Shown: positions 46,535 to 58,481 of the stretch, piece by piece | Layout: every line of letters starts with the position of its first letter | Position numbering within the stretch: the stretch's first letter is position 1 | Origin: Lagopus muta | Lineage: Eukaryota > Chordata > Aves > Galliformes > Phasianidae | Assembly (NCBI RefSeq): GCF_023343835.1 | Contig: NC_064442.1 | Location: forward strand, 17,656,501-17,720,500 | Length of the DNA stretch: 64,000 nt | Direction of reading: 5' to 3' | Notes under the pieces: generated by a model | Told to the model about the DNA's origin: nothing | The model's database searches: none | The model's input: the letters and a program-made list of their open reading frames with translations, nothing else | Program-made: the position numbers and the translations under genes

Positions 46535-49189
46535 CTGGTGAGGCAGGGGAGAGGTGAGAGCCGCACCGGCGCCCTATGAGCAGCGCTTCACCCCGTAGCA
46601 CCAAAGCTCCAGGCTTCGGGGATGGAGCTGAAGCTTTCAGTGGGCTCAGCAGCTGGCAGGCAGTATGCACAGCCCACATCTCAGCCCGCTGTTCCTGCCT
46701 GGGAACCGGAGAAACTTTGCTACATAGCACAGCAGGGCTGATAGCGGGATGGAACAGCCATCGTGGGAGACAGAGTGGGGCAGGACACTGCTGACTGCAG
46801 CATCCCGAGTATGCCTGAGATGCAGCTGATGCTCTGACAGCAGTTTTTCCCCTCCTTCCACTGATTTTTATAGCTCAGTTTCGAAAGAATCCCACCTGGC
46901 TCTGGCCCTGCATTCCTCCCTGTCCTCAGCACAGAGGTTGTTTGCCTGCAAACAGGATCCGGCCTCCAGCGGTCGCTGGGAATTCATTCCCTCTCCCTGC
47001 CCCTGCCGGCAGTGCAGACCCGAGGTCCGGGAGGAGGAGGAGGAGGAGGAGCCCTGAGGAAGCAAAGGTTGGAGGCCAAATCCTGCCTTCCGCTCTGCCC
47101 ACGCGGCCTCGCTTCCGGACGGGATCCAGCCCGTAGTGGTAAACAAAGTCAGGAGAGAGTGCAAGGAAGCAGCCAGGGCTGCTCTTTCTCCTCGTGCTCC
47201 TTGTGGGGCAATGCAGAGACCCAAAGACGCCAGCCAACACGGACATCCCCTCCCTGGTGTGGCCTGGGAGGGGTGTGTGGACTTCGGCCCCGCTCCCACA
47301 CCCAGCCCTGGGTGTGCGTCACACCCGGACAGAAGCACAGGGCTGGCCAGCCCTGAGAAAGCACCCAGCAGAGGCCCTTCCCTTCTCACGGCACACGCTG
47401 GGACAGATGGGATACTCTGGTTGTGACAGCAGGCTGCTGAGCCCACTGACCTCTTCTCTAATCTGCGAGGATGTACTCGCAAAGAATTTGGCCCCGGTTG
47501 TGCTGAGCATGTCCAAAACCTGATCCTAAACCGGGCAGCCCCAGCAGCACCTCCAGGGCAGGGGTGATGAGGGAACACGGCCACGCGCGATGGTCTCCAT
47601 CCCTACCCCATTCATATCTCCATCCCCACATCCATCACCGTCCCCCGTCCCCACCACTGCACAGCAGAGAGCTGCATCCCCATCCCGCTCCACACACAGG
47701 GCCACCATGAAGGACCTGTAAGAGCTGGTCTGGCCTCATCCCCAAGAGAGAAGCAGCCCTCCAGGGGAGCCCCCTTACCTTTCTGGAGGTGGATGATGTC
47801 TGGGAAGTTGGAAAGGAGCCCCTGATACAAAGAGAGAGTGTCCAGCATGAGGAAGAGGTCATTCTTGGGCTGCTCCGCAAACATCTCCCCCACAGCCTCG
47901 TACGTCTTGCCCGTGTGGGAGATGGCATTGTTGAGGGCATCCAAGCTGTAGGGGGGGTCCATCTGGAAGGAGTAGCTGATGGCTTGGAAGGCATTGCCCA
48001 GCTTCTGGAACTCCTTGCGGAACCCCCCCACGTGTTTGCGCACCAGCTCGGAGGCCACGTTGGTCAGCTGCAGGACGCTGTCGTCCATCTTCTTGCTGAA
48101 GGCCTTGAAGGCGTCCACGCGGTCCTCCACGTCCTGCAGGTCCTGGTGCTCGGTGGGGATCTGGATGGTGAGCAGGAAGCTGGCGCCCACCATCTCGTCC
48201 TTCTCAGCTCGCCTCTTGCCCAGCTTCCACTGCTTCTCATCGCGGCAGCGGAGGAAGTGCTGGAAGCCCTCGTACTGCGACAGGACGGGGTGGCTCGTCA
48301 TGTGCTCCATCCACAGGATCAGGCGCCGCTTGCGCTTCTCGATGAAGTCCTCCTCGAAGCGCCCCGTGGCCTGCTTCTCGGGCAGGTGGGGCACCGAGAT
48401 GATGGTGAACTTGTGCAGCAGGCGGTTGTAGAGCCAGTCAAAGTGCTTGTAGCGCCGGTACACGGGCGAGTTGAAGTTGCTGGGGGTCAGCTTGTAGGAG
48501 ATGTAGCTCTTGATGCCCTTAAATTTGGTCTGCTTGGTGGGATCCTCCACGGAGCAGATGAAGGGGTGCGGGTTGGCTCGCCACTGCGGACCCTTGCAGC
48601 CCATCTCGATGCTGTAAGCCTCGGCAATCTTGGACATGAGGGGCACGTCGCCAAGGATGAAGGCCTCCACGCCCGAGCGCACGAAGCAGGAGAAGCGGTT
48701 GAGGTTCCTGCCCACCACGCTGCCCCTCTTGGAGGAGCCCACGCTGTCCTGCCTCTCCAGCGTCGGCTTGGCACGGGGCGCTCCGTAGGGCTCTGGTCCC
48801 GCCGCCGGGTGCCCGTTGGTGCCGGCAGCGCCGCGGGGCTCCTCCACCACCGTGCAAGAGTCGTCCCAGTCATCCCAATCGTCGTCGTCGTCATCCTCGA
48901 AGCTGCCGTAGGACGAGAGGCCGGCGGGCGCCGCGCTGAAGCCGTGCAGGTGGCCGGGCGAGCCGGCGGGGCTGCCGGAGCCCTCGGCGTGCCCGGAGCC
49001 GGCGCGAGGGCGCACGATCTCCACGTAGGAGGCCGGGAAGAGGCCGGTCTCGCCGCGGCTGTTCCGGCCCTGCAGCCAGCCGTCCAGCGAGCGCTCGCTG
49101 AACACCACGAGCTCCTCGTTCTCCTGGATGCTGATCTCCTCCTTGTTTTCGCTCTGGAAGTTGTACAGCGCCCTGCCCCGCAGCGCCAT
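46281..49189 (-). CDS. SNX33: Sorting nexin 33, complete, two coding exons
   Basis: SH3-PX-BAR sorting nexin of the SNX9/SNX18 family. It binds phosphoinositides and dynamin and promotes membrane tubulation, endocytosis and actin remodelling (family knowledge). Exons on the minus strand: 49189-47779 and 46534-46281, 1665 nt, 554 residues (human 574, recalled). Visible: SH3 domain at 1-60 (ALYNF, WLQG, GLFPASYV); acidic EDDDDDDWDDWDD at 98-110; PX domain about 211-321 with RRYKHFDWL (from 245) as the phosphoinositide-binding arginine region; BAR region from about 330 to the end (EKTLRMYDNL). The linker is shorter than in human, which explains the length difference. The start has a good Kozak context (gccATGg). 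The gene shares a CpG-rich divergent promoter with SNUPN. Confidence 0.97.
46535..47778 (-). other. SNX33 intron (1.24 kb)
   Basis: GT-AG intron on the minus strand with no recognisable repeat or nested gene. A short GAG/GGA trinucleotide run occurs at 47029-47050. Confidence 0.85.
47779..49189 (-). CDS. SNX33: SNX33 coding exon 1
   Basis: Residues 1-470 plus one base: SH3, linker, PX and most of the BAR domain in one exon, as in human SNX33. The donor on the minus strand is aaag then gtaagg. The exon is very GC-rich, so the opposite strand also stays open for 525 codons; that frame is a shadow. Confidence 0.96.
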
Positions 49190-49960
49190 GGCACGGCCTC
49201 CCCGCCGTGCGGAGCGGCAGCGCTGCGTCGCGGCCCCGCGCCCGGCTCACTGCAGCGGGGCCCGAGCCCCGCAGGCGGGCGGCATCCCCGGAGCGGGACC
49301 GCGGGGCCCGGGGGAGCGCCGTGCCGGCCCCATGCCGCCGCGCCGCTCCGGGCTCCCGTCGGCTAATCGGCGGGGTCGCCGATGGACGTATTTACGTCTC
49401 TCTGGAAGTTTGCCGCCCGCTCCCCCCTCCCGCCTCCTCCTCCTGCCTCCCCCTGCTCCCCGCAGACCTGCAGCGGGACGGCCGGCCGCTCGCCGCTCGC
49501 CGCCCGCCGCCGGTGCCGGTGCCGCGCCGCCCGCCGTGACGCACGGTGCGTCGCCCGCCCGCAGGCCGCCCCCTGCCGGCCGCCGCCCCGGGGCTCCCGC
49601 CGCCGCCCGCCCCCGGTCCCCCCCGGTGTCGCGCCGCCCCGGCCCGCGGGGAGGTCCTCCGCGCCGGCAGGGGGCGCTGCGCCGTTCGCCGCTCGCCGGC
49701 CGGAAGTGCTCGCGGCGCGCGGCGGGCGTTGCCATGGAGGAGCTGTGCGCGGCGCTGGCGGGCGGCGTGGCCTTGGCGGCTCCCAACAGCACCGCGGCGC
49801 CGCACCCGCGGCTCGGCGCGTACAAAGGCCGCGGGGACCGGCTGGGGCAGGAGGAGCGGCGGCGGCGGCTCCTGTGTCTGCAGAGAGAGTGAGCGGGCGG
49901 GGAGCCGCGCGGGGCCGCTTTGTCGCCGGGCTCGGTGTTGAACGGGGTTCCGCGCTTCCT
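48500..49960. promoter_or_regulatory. CpG island with divergent SNX33/SNUPN promoter
   Basis: Dense CpG DNA spans the 5' part of SNX33 exon 1, the 544 bp between the two start codons (49190-49733) and SNUPN exon 1. No TATA box is apparent. The SNUPN start is preceded by cggaagtgctcgcggcg, an ETS-type cggaagt core at 49701-49707. Transcription start sites cannot be placed precisely. Confidence 0.75.
49734..49888 (+). CDS. SNUPN: SNUPN coding exon 1
   Basis: Residues 1-51 plus two bases, the first half of the importin-beta-binding domain. The ATG sits in gccATGg. The first intron is only 80 bp (49889-49968). Confidence 0.92.
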
Positions 49961-52900
49961 TCCCGCAGGAGGCGGCTGGACTACGTGAACCATGCCCGCA
50001 GGCTGGCGGAGGGGGACTGGGCCGGCGTGGAGAGCGACGAGGACGAGGGGAAGGATGGCGACGAGGAAGAGGAGGAGGAGATGGAGGTGGACGCCGGCAG
50101 GAGGCTGCCCAAGCGCTACGCCAACCAGGTGAGGGGAGACCGAGGGGAGCGCAGGGTCGGGGATGGGAGCCTTCGGTACTGGGGTGCGCGTCCGTAAAAG
50201 GGCTCCGAGGGATGGAACGCCCCGCTGCCAGGACAGGCTGAGTGCTGGGCTGTGCTGCACCGGGAGGAAGAGACTGTGGGGAGAGCTGGGAGCGGCCTTC
50301 GGTGTCTGAAGGGAAGTATAAGGAAGGCTCTGAGTACCCTGAGCGGGCTGTCGGTGTCCCTGTTCATCGCTGAGGGATTGCACTGGATGGCCTCCAGAGG
50401 TCCCTTCCAACTCCAGCAGTTCTGTGACCTTGTGTCCCGTTGTGCAGCTGTTGGTTCACAGTTTCCATCTCTCCCCATTATCTGTGACAGCAGGAAACGT
50501 CAGTAGTTGGGTTTTCTCAGCTTTGTTGGTTCCAGGAGGTCTGTGAGGTGCTGTAGCCATGCACTGAAGGGTCTGAAGGTGTCCAATGCTCTGTTCTTGT
50601 CTCTACAAATATTGAGGAATCCCAGACCTTTGCTGTATACTTAAATGAAGTCAAGGGTTGTTGTGGGGACCAGGGTGCTAGGGTGCCCTGGTGAGGAATG
50701 TGAGCACTGTGCTGAACACCAAGGCTTAGTCAGCAGCTGGGGAGCAGGAAATCTAGGGGAAGAGTCTGGTATGCAGCTCAGTGAAAGGCAGATGGGTGTT
50801 GTGATCTGGGGTGGTGAGCAGTGCAGATTGTCTGAAGGACACAGTGTGGCTGTAGAAGTTGAGTCAAAACCGTCCAACTTGAGCTGCAGGTTTTCCATAG
50901 CTGTAGGAGGGTTGTCACTGACTGCTTTTCCTGGATTTCTGCCTAGCTGATGCTCTCTGAGTGGCTGGTTGATGTCCCCGTGGATCTGGAGCAGGAGTGG
51001 ATGGTGGTGGTGTGTCCTGTTGGGAAGAGAGCGCTGGTGGTGGCCTCCAGGGTAAGAGACAGCAGCAGAAATGTCTTAGAACCCAGTAAGGGAGCCTTGC
51101 CTGGGGTCTGTGTTCTTACTGTGCCCACCAACACAAGGCTGCCCTGTGAGCTGCAGGCGTTTGGGTGCTGGGAGCTGTGCTGAACAGCCAGATTTCTCCT
51201 GTAGGTGGGCTGTGGCAGGCTCTGGGGGGCAGCCTGCACTCCGGCACCCCGTGTGCCATCACTGCTGTGACAGCCTGTTCATGAGGTTTCTTTGTCTCCT
51301 GTTTTCTTGCAGGGTTCCACAGCAGCTTACACCAAGAGTGGCTTCTGTGTCAACAGGTTTCCATCCCTGCTGCCAGGGGGAAACCGGCACAATACAACAA
51401 GTGAGAAAGGTAACATTCTGAAGAGGCTTTTGAGAGAGGTAGATGGATAGGTAGAAGAGAACCACTGGCTTTTCCCTGTGAGCATGTGCACCCACAGGCA
51501 TAGTGGGGCTCCTCTGGACCCCAGCACTGTGCCCTTTTTTGGTGGCAGAGGTTAGGAAGCTTCAGGATGTCCTGTGTGTATTTCTGAGGTTAAGCAGACA
51601 TAGACAATCTCAGATACCTTTATGTTAGATGACATTTCCTCTAGTTATCTACCTGGCTAATTAAACCTCAGCATCTTCTCTCTGTAGCAGAGCTGCTTCC
51701 AGCGTGATCTTTGTTAATACCTAGTTCAATTGCTTTGCTTTCTTTGAGGAGGTGTTACTGGTGGATGAATGCATTTCCTGAAATATGCCTTTGCTTGATG
51801 TGGCTCTGGGTGTATCCTTGGAGCCTTGCTGCATTCTTTGAGCTAAAAGCTTTTTGTGGTCACAACCCCTATTAGCGGCAGGGATTCTCTTTGCACCTCT
51901 TGGCCTTACATCTGTGCTGAAGCTTAATGCAGGAAGGATTTGATCTGGCACTTGCCCAGTGGGTTGGGCAGTGTGAGGAGTGCATCTGGACCTCCTTGTG
52001 CTTGTGTGTGCAGTGTACTGTATCTTGGACTGTATCTACAATGAAGCAGAGCAGACATACTACATCCTCGATGTGATGTGCTGGAGGGGACACCCTGTTT
52101 ACGACTGCCAGGTACTGAATCTCCCATCTGCCTTCCCCTGTGCTCCCTGTTCTGGGAGTTGCTTTGCAGCTGGAGCTGGTCACAGCCCAATGTGCAGCAG
52201 CTTGGATATTTGGATATCTGCAGCAGTGTCTCTATCACTTACAGTCTAGTGACTGGGAATTTTGGGGGGTTATTTGGGGAAGTAGCAAAGGCTGGCATGT
52301 GAGTTGGTTCTGCAGCTTGTAAGTCTGTGTGAGTGCAGAGGAATGGAGGCACAGGTCTGAGCTGCAGCCCTGCAAGTGCTGATGGATGATGTATGGTGGA
52401 TGATAATTCAGCCTCTGTCTCCTTTTTTTTTTCAGACTGACTTCAGATTCTTCTGGCTCTCCTCGAAGATCCAAGAAGAGGAAGGGCTGGGAGAGAAAAG
52501 CAGGATTAATCCAGTGAGTTCTTTTGTACTGGGAGGAGGAGGAGGAGGAGGGAGTGGGGTAAGCTCTCCTGTTCAGCAGGCTTCAGCACTTTTGTTCACA
52601 GGCGGAAGCTTTTCTCCTTTTTTTTGTTGTTGTTTGTTGTTTTTTTCCCCTAACAGATCAGGCTTCAAAGCGTACTTCTGATGAAATGGGCTGACATGTT
52701 CAGGATGTAAATAGAACCACTGAATATTGTAAATGAATGTGGGTTTTTCTTTCCAGCCAAAGTGCTGAGGGAGAAGATCACCCTGCAGGGTATCAGCTAA
52801 CTTCCACACTGTTTTTAGCTTTCACTTGGAATGGAAAACCAATGTGGTTTCTAAGGGGCCAGTGTTGATTGGCAGCCTGATTACAATGGGAATTATTCGT

Positions 52901-55900
52901 TGGTAGTTTCATGGGCTCACAAAGCAGGGGTAAAGGACCATGAAGTTTTAGCCTTGTCTCCTGCTCAAGCCAGTCCCTGAAGTTGTAGGGGTGGATGCTG
53001 CATTGCCCCCTGAAGTCCCCATTGAGCAAGCATAATAGTATTGAAGTCTTTGAAGTCTTGTGTGGAGGTCAGACCTGGCACCCACAGCAGCTTAGAAAGT
53101 GATTTTTTGGGGACAGGCATACGGGGATTTGTCAGCCTGGCTTATGGAGTGCAACTTGCAAGGCGGGCTGTGATTGCTCTATGGCCACCCGTGTGTGCTC
53201 AGGCACAGCAAGCAGAGCAGCTCCTGAGGGTGGAACAGATTCATCGTTAATGGGGATGAAGGCTCCTGTGCCAGCAGCAGAGATATCTGTGTTTGGAGTA
53301 CATCCTGTTCTGACTCCAACGAGAATATCCAGAAGACAGCTACCTAGTGAAGGGGGGCTGGGGGTGGGGAGTCGTTTCAGCTTTCATTTCCTAGGTGGAA
53401 AGGTTTGCTTGGCTGAGCCAGCAGCCTGGAGCAGACATCTGTCTGCTTTGCATCCTGCTCAGAGGTCATCACTTTCTATTTCGGTTAAAAGAGCATCTCA
53501 GGGTCAGCTCCCCTGAAAAGTCCTTCCTGCAGCCTTAGATGCTTGAGGAAAAGGTATCAGGAGCACATGGGAGCTGTGTGCAGAGTCCCTGCCATCTGTA
53601 TCTCTAACAAGATGCCAGAGGGGGTCATTTGGAACTAGGGTGGCCTTAATGAAAAATACCTGAAATAGATTGCTCTGGGCACTCTGTTTTTTGTGCTGTC
53701 TGGACGTGGTTGTAACCAGGTTTTCTTGTAAAGGTCACTTTTATTACTGGAAGGAGATCTGTAAAGCAGCAGACCCTTCCTATCCCTGTCCTCTCTGAAG
53801 GTAGAGCTGACTGCTGTAAGTCTTCATGCGTTTCCTGTCACTTCAGTGCAGTGTGACTGGCACCAGGGAATGACTTGGTCCTGTCACTTTGATTTCCCCA
53901 CCCAGAATTTGCTTGGGAATTGCTGTTAGAATCATAGCAGAGGTCTGCCTGTCCCAGCAGACATCAGGGTTGACCTGTTCCTCCATTGAGCCCATCCATG
54001 CTTTCGGACCCCTGGTTACCTGCAGTAGGAAGGCCAACAATGTAATGATCTGCCCTCTGCCTGAGACCTCCTGTCTGGTTACTTTGTCTGCCTGTTATTC
54101 ATCCTGTTGCTCGTGTTAGATTTTGTACCAAGAGAAGGCTTCCTCCTTAACCACCTCCAGTTCAGTGCATTGTTCAAATTTTAAGCCATGTAATTTTTAC
54201 TCTTCTAACCCTCTTTTCTTCTCTCAGTACAAGTTTGTGGGCCTGCAGAACTTCCCCTGCACCTCGGAGAGCCTGTGTGAGGTGCTGACAACGAGCTTCC
54301 CCTTCGAGGTGAGAACGTGCAGTCAGTGAGAGTTAAACCTCAGCATTCCCTGTGCTTGAATTGTCCTCTCTGCTTGAGGGGGTGGCTGATGCAGATGCCT
54401 AGATTGCTGCTAGAAGCAGCAAAACTCACGTTTGTGTGGAAGTATGATGGACAGCTGATCTTTCTAGAGTCAAAGCTTGTGCTACGTGCTGCCACAGTGT
54501 GCTCAGTTGTGTGGTGGGGTTTCTTGGGAGGTCTGCAAGGCAGGCAGGCTGGTGTCTTTCTCTGACACCTGCCGCAGGCTCTGTGTCTCCCTAGTCTAGA
54601 TGCTACCATCTGTCTGTGCGTGGCATCCAGCTGCCCTACCTCTCCTGAGGAGGAAACAGAGCAGTGTGTTTAAACTCATAGCAGTTTCTGCAGGGTTCAG
54701 GTAGCAGTGATGGGCAGCTGAGACGTGCTAGGGCAAATGGCTGCAGCAGAAGTGGCTGGGATGGGTTCACATGGGTCTGTCTTGCTGCTGCCACTGGATC
54801 TCATGGCAGAAGGGGGGAGGGAGGGAATGGTGCAAGCTCTGTTTTTTGCTTCTGGTCCGGAACCAGCAGCCTCTTGCCTCTGGGTCCAGCTGTCAGAGGT
54901 GGCCGTTCCCCCATTGAGAACAGCTGAGCAGGACTGTGAGTTTGCTCTTCCAGCTGTAGGAGCAGTGCTGCTCAGCCTCTCTGACCTGTGGGAGGAAGAA
55001 GGGCAGGACAGGCAGCAGTGTGCCAGGCAATTGCTGTGTGGCTGCGAGCAGTGAGTCAGAAGCCCTGATGCAAATGGCTCAGCAGCTTTTGGTGCCTACC
55101 CTGGCTTACCTGGCACTGAAACAGAAGAGGATGGGGAAGCCAAAAGCCGCACTGATTTTAGTGTGCCTCTTGTGCTCTCCTGGCCCCTGTTAGTAATTAG
55201 TGTAAGTGCAGGCTTAAGCTTAGAGGAGACTGATTTGGCTGTGAGGGCTGACTCTTTTTTTCTTCTGCTCCTTAAAGCCAGGGCAGTCACCAGAGGAAGT
55301 CCAAGTGCCTGTGGCTGGCTGACTGTGCCAGGCCCTGCTCTGAGCACAGGTAGGGGAGTGTTAGCTGAAGGAAACCTGGGATGCCTTTTTGACTTGCTTA
55401 ATGACAAGTGCTCCTGCCTGCCTCTGCCTCTGCTGAGGAAAGCTTTATGCCTTCCTGAGGCGTTTGCTCTGTGACAAAAGGCTGAAGAGCATCCCAACTT
55501 ATGGAGAGAGGCCCCTGTGGAATGCAGGGGGGCTGCAGGAGCTGGGCAGATGCTCCTTGTGCTCCAAGCTGTGTTTGTCTCCCTGTTCCCTGGTGGATGT
55601 GTCAGGGCAGTACCCTAGCAAGAAGAGAAACGCCGTGTAGTTTGGCACAAAGACAGCCCTGCCGAAACCATGCTGCTGTGTTTCCAGGAATGAAGCTCAC
55701 CATGTGCCGCAAGAGGGAGCCCGAGAAATCCCCGTGAATAACTTCCAGCAACGGGGCAGCCAGAACCGAACTTCACTGGAGGCAAAATACAGCTCATGCA
55801 GTGTAATATCTCGTTATGCCTGGTCCCAGCATCCTGGGATGGACCACACTAAGCAAGTTTGCTCAGTCTGGCACTGAATTTGAAGTGTTTTTTGGAGGGC

Positions 55901-57901
55901 GTCTTGTTTAAGAGCTCCTGAGCTACCAATGGATCTGAGAAAAACAGCATGTAAGTTTCTAGAAAGGCAAGGGAGAGCCAAAGTCTGAGGCTCCGTGGTG
56001 GGGAGCACCTGAAATAGGACAAAGCATGGCCACGAAACATGAAATCCTGCCAAGCCAGTTGCTCAGAAGGTTCAGTTGTATGGAGATGCCCTTGTCCTGG
56101 TGAGGCTGGTGTCAGAGCAGTGACTGGGGAAAGGGACATGGCCAACAACTGAGATGATGACAGGAATATGGGAACTGCAGTAACGTAGGAGAAATGAGGG
56201 GAAGCAGTAACAGGACCTACCCCTCTGCTAGGCTGAATCCTTTGGTTTTGTCAGCTTGGGGAAGCTCTTTGGAGCATTCTGGAAGGCAGGAGTCTTCCCA
56301 GGCTGATGTCACTAGAAGATTCCTGTGGGCTCTGCAGAGTCCCCATTGCTCAGAAGGGGCTGTGCTTTTGCTGGGATGTGCAGGCCCTTGGAGACTGTGG
56401 TGGCGTGGTGCCACAGAGCCTGGCTCCTCTCTTCAGGTCTTCCTGGGACATGAGGAGAGGGAGAGGCTTTGCACTTCAGATGTCCGGCCAGTTTCACAAG
56501 CTCATGCTGTTTATTGGGCTGGTTTCCTGTTCCCCTAGGACAGGAATCCCCCTTCTCTGGAATTATTTGACAAGCTCTTCACAGTGACTAAAAATCATGG
56601 ACTTCAGTAGTGCAGCAGGCAGCGTGGCCCTGCAGGAAGCTAATGCCCAGGAGCAGAGATGGATGCATGCCTGCTCTGTTGTCAGCCATGCCTTGGCTCG
56701 ATATGATGTGGGTGCTGCTCTGCTGGGGGGCTGCAGCTGCAGGGGGAGGGGCCAGGAGCATTTGGGGCCACATCTGACAGTCCAAAGTGGACTCTTCTCA
56801 TCTGTTCTGCCCACTCAGCCACTCTTATTCATGGGTAAATAGCCTTTAAGAGCCCGCAAGGCCGAGCTAAATGAGCACCGCCTCCAAAGCTGGTCGATCT
56901 GCACCAGGATCTGACCTTGCAGAGTGCTCCTCTGGGAAGCACAGGAAAAAAAGAGTCGGGGGGGGGGGGGGAAGGGGGTGGAATACTTGAGCGTGGTGGG
57001 GAGATGCAGAAAACATCAGCCAGCTGCAGTACTGCCCAGTGTGGAAACAGTGGCACAAAGAGTCGGGGTCCGAACCTTCAAAGTTCTGAGTGCCCTTAAC
57101 TGTCATTGATTGCTGGAGCAGTTCTCTCTCGGGAAATATTAAGAGTTGCTTTTGCATAAGCAAGCTGAAAGAGCTGTAGCAGTGTTAGGAAGCAGAGCTC
57201 CTTGGCGTCACACGCTCTGACTAATTACTCTCCAAATGTATTATTTAAAATAAGCCTAATCCAGTAAAATGGTCTTTTTGTGTGCTGCTTTGTTCAGAAG
57301 CTGGATGGCTTTTCTGCAGAATGGGATCATAGCAACCAGAGGAGGAGCGCTGGTCCCTGCTGACATCAGTCTAAATCTGTTTGCCTTGGGTGACTTAAAG
57401 CCATCCAGCGGTCGCTGGACTCGTGCTGATCATTCAGGACAGGAGCTCTGCAGGTTTCTTCTTTCCCTTCTGCTTGAGGATCCAGCTGGCAGAGGTGTCT
57501 GAGAAGCAGTGATGCGACCCAGCATCATTCACCTGCAGCAGCTTCTCATCTGCTGTCTCCCCTTCCTGCAGGTCGACGGACTTCTCTTCTACCACAAGCA
57601 GACCCACTACACCCCTGGCAGCACCCCGCTGGTGGGCTGGCTGCGCCCATACATGGTGCCTGACATCCTGGGGCTCGCTGTGCCCGCCACGCCGCTCACT
57701 GCCAAGCCAGCCTATGCTGGGCGCCAGCTCCAGCAGATCATCGAGAGCAAGAGGAGTAAAAAGCTGGCAGCGGGCAAGGCTGAGCCGAGCGCCGAGGCAG
57801 CTGCTAGGAACGGACATTATGAGCTGGAACACTTGTCCACCCCTCAGCCAGCTAATGCTGCACAGGGCCAGGAGGAAGCAGGGAGTCAGATGGAGAATTA
57901 G
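49734..57901 (+). CDS. SNUPN: Snurportin-1, complete, eight coding exons
   Basis: Adaptor that recognises the 2,2,7-trimethylguanosine cap of spliceosomal snRNPs and couples them to importin-beta for nuclear import; recycled by CRM1 (family knowledge). Exons: 49734-49888, 49969-50128, 50947-51051, 51313-51409, 52014-52111, 52436-52513, 54228-54308 and 57572-57901, 1104 nt, 367 residues (human 360, recalled). Visible: the importin-beta-binding domain, with [10 protein letters not shown] and [25 protein letters not shown] (about 18-68, split by intron 1); an acidic stretch longer than in human (75-95); the m3G-cap domain with the two cap-stacking tryptophans at W111 (LSEW) and W281 (PLVGW), corresponding to human W107 and W276; tail ending SQMEN. 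No defect seen. Confidence 0.97.
49969..50128 (+). CDS. SNUPN: SNUPN coding exon 2
   Basis: Completes codon 52, then residues 53-105: [14 protein letters not shown], an acidic run with six consecutive Glu, and KRYANQ. The acceptor is tcccgcag and the donor is cag then gtgagg. Confidence 0.94.
50285..50432 (+). mobile_element. CR1 LINE 3' fragment in SNUPN intron 2
   Basis: Plus-strand CR1 pieces: gtgtctgaagggaagtataagga, then ggtgtccctgttcatcgctg, ggattgcactggatggcctc and gtcccttccaactccagcag with tail ttctgtga. The middle of the 3' region appears deleted, joining the upstream part to the tail. Confidence 0.8.
50947..51051 (+). CDS. SNUPN: SNUPN coding exon 3
   Basis: Residues 106-140 ([14 protein letters not shown] to ALVVASR), including cap-stacking W111. 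The acceptor is ctgcctag; both ends are in phase 0. Confidence 0.95.
51313..51409 (+). CDS. SNUPN: SNUPN coding exon 4
   Basis: Residues 141-172 plus one base ([16 protein letters not shown] to TTSEK), cap-binding domain. The donor is aaag then gtaaca. Confidence 0.95.
52014..52111 (+). CDS. SNUPN: SNUPN coding exon 5
   Basis: Residues 173-205 ([19 protein letters not shown] to GHPVYDCQ), cap-binding domain with the conserved DVMCWRGHP. Ends in phase 0. Confidence 0.95.
52436..52513 (+). CDS. SNUPN: SNUPN coding exon 6
   Basis: Residues 206-231 ([18 protein letters not shown] to SRINP). The acceptor follows a ten-T polypyrimidine tract, and the donor is cca then gtgagt. A (GGA)n run starts 20 bp into the next intron. 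Confidence 0.94.
52514..54227 (+). other. SNUPN intron 6 (1.7 kb)
   Basis: No repeat of known family or nested exon recognised. Frames up to about 110 codons are present without any similarity I can name. Confidence 0.7.
54228..54308 (+). CDS. SNUPN: SNUPN coding exon 7
   Basis: Residues 232-258 ([16 protein letters not shown] to TSFPFE), cap-binding domain. Both ends are in phase 0. Confidence 0.95.
54309..57571 (+). other. SNUPN intron 7 (3.3 kb)
   Basis: Contains a poly-G run near 56956-56972 and an AT-rich block at 57120-57270 (gactaattactctccaaatg, ttatttaaaataagcc) that could be a conserved element. No exon or known repeat is recognised. Confidence 0.6.
57572..57901 (+). CDS. SNUPN: SNUPN coding exon 8 (terminal)
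   Basis: Residues 259-367: [18 protein letters not shown]281 in [24 protein letters not shown], then a diverged basic and Ala-rich linker, [12 protein letters not shown] and the C-terminal MEN before TAG. Confidence 0.96.
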   Translation, partial: VDGLLFYHKQTHYTPGSTPLVGWLRPYMVPDILGLAVPATPLTAKPAYAGRQLQQIIESKRSKKLAAGKAEPSAEAAARNGHYELEHLSTPQPANAAQGQEEAGSQMEN

Positions 57902-58455
57902 GAAGATGCTAAAGGTCCTCTGCTTCTCGCTGTCACTCACACTACCCAAGAGGTGGGGAAGGTAATAATTATAGGATGGTTTTGTTTAAAGGGCACGAGA
58001 ATGGAGTGTGTTGCTCCACGTGCCACCGGATTTCTTTTTGTCAGGGTCCTTAGCAGGGCTCTCTGGTTTGCTGCAGAGGTGGTTCTGCAGTGTGAAATCA
58101 TCAGTCTCAAGCTGTGGGCTCCCAGCTCAGCCCCTGCTGCCTGGCCTGGCCGTGCTCCTGCTGGGAGTGGTGCTCAGGGTGCTTTGGCCCTTGCTGGCTT
58201 AGACTTTCCTAATTGAAGTTTTTTTTTTTGCAGTCAGTCTGCTTCTAGTAAGGAAAGTTTGCAGCAGGCTTCGGTAGCTCCCCAGGCAGGGCTTTCCATG
58301 CCCACGTGTTACTGAGAAATGCGATTTCCTTGCCTTGCAGCCAGCCCTGCCTCCAGCCCAGCTCCGCGTGAGCCCCCAGCCTGCGTGCCGGGCTGCTCCC
58401 TGCAGGGGGAGGAAGGAACGATTGCACTCTCGAAACGTTGCCATTGATTGTGCCA

Positions 58456-58461
58456 AATAAA
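58456..58461 (+). terminator. SNUPN polyadenylation signal
   Basis: AATAAA 555 bp after the stop codon, in gccaaataaaaggcttctc. Together with the following GT-poor stretch it suggests cleavage near 58480. Confidence 0.75.
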
Positions 58462-58481
58462 AGGCTTCTCTGAAATACAAA

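Noticed and set aside
47789-49366. 525-codon plus-strand frame opposite SNX33 exon 1
   Set aside because: It is exactly antisense to a conserved coding exon in GC-rich DNA. Its Val/Leu/His-rich translation is the complement of SNX33 codons and has no recognisable domain.
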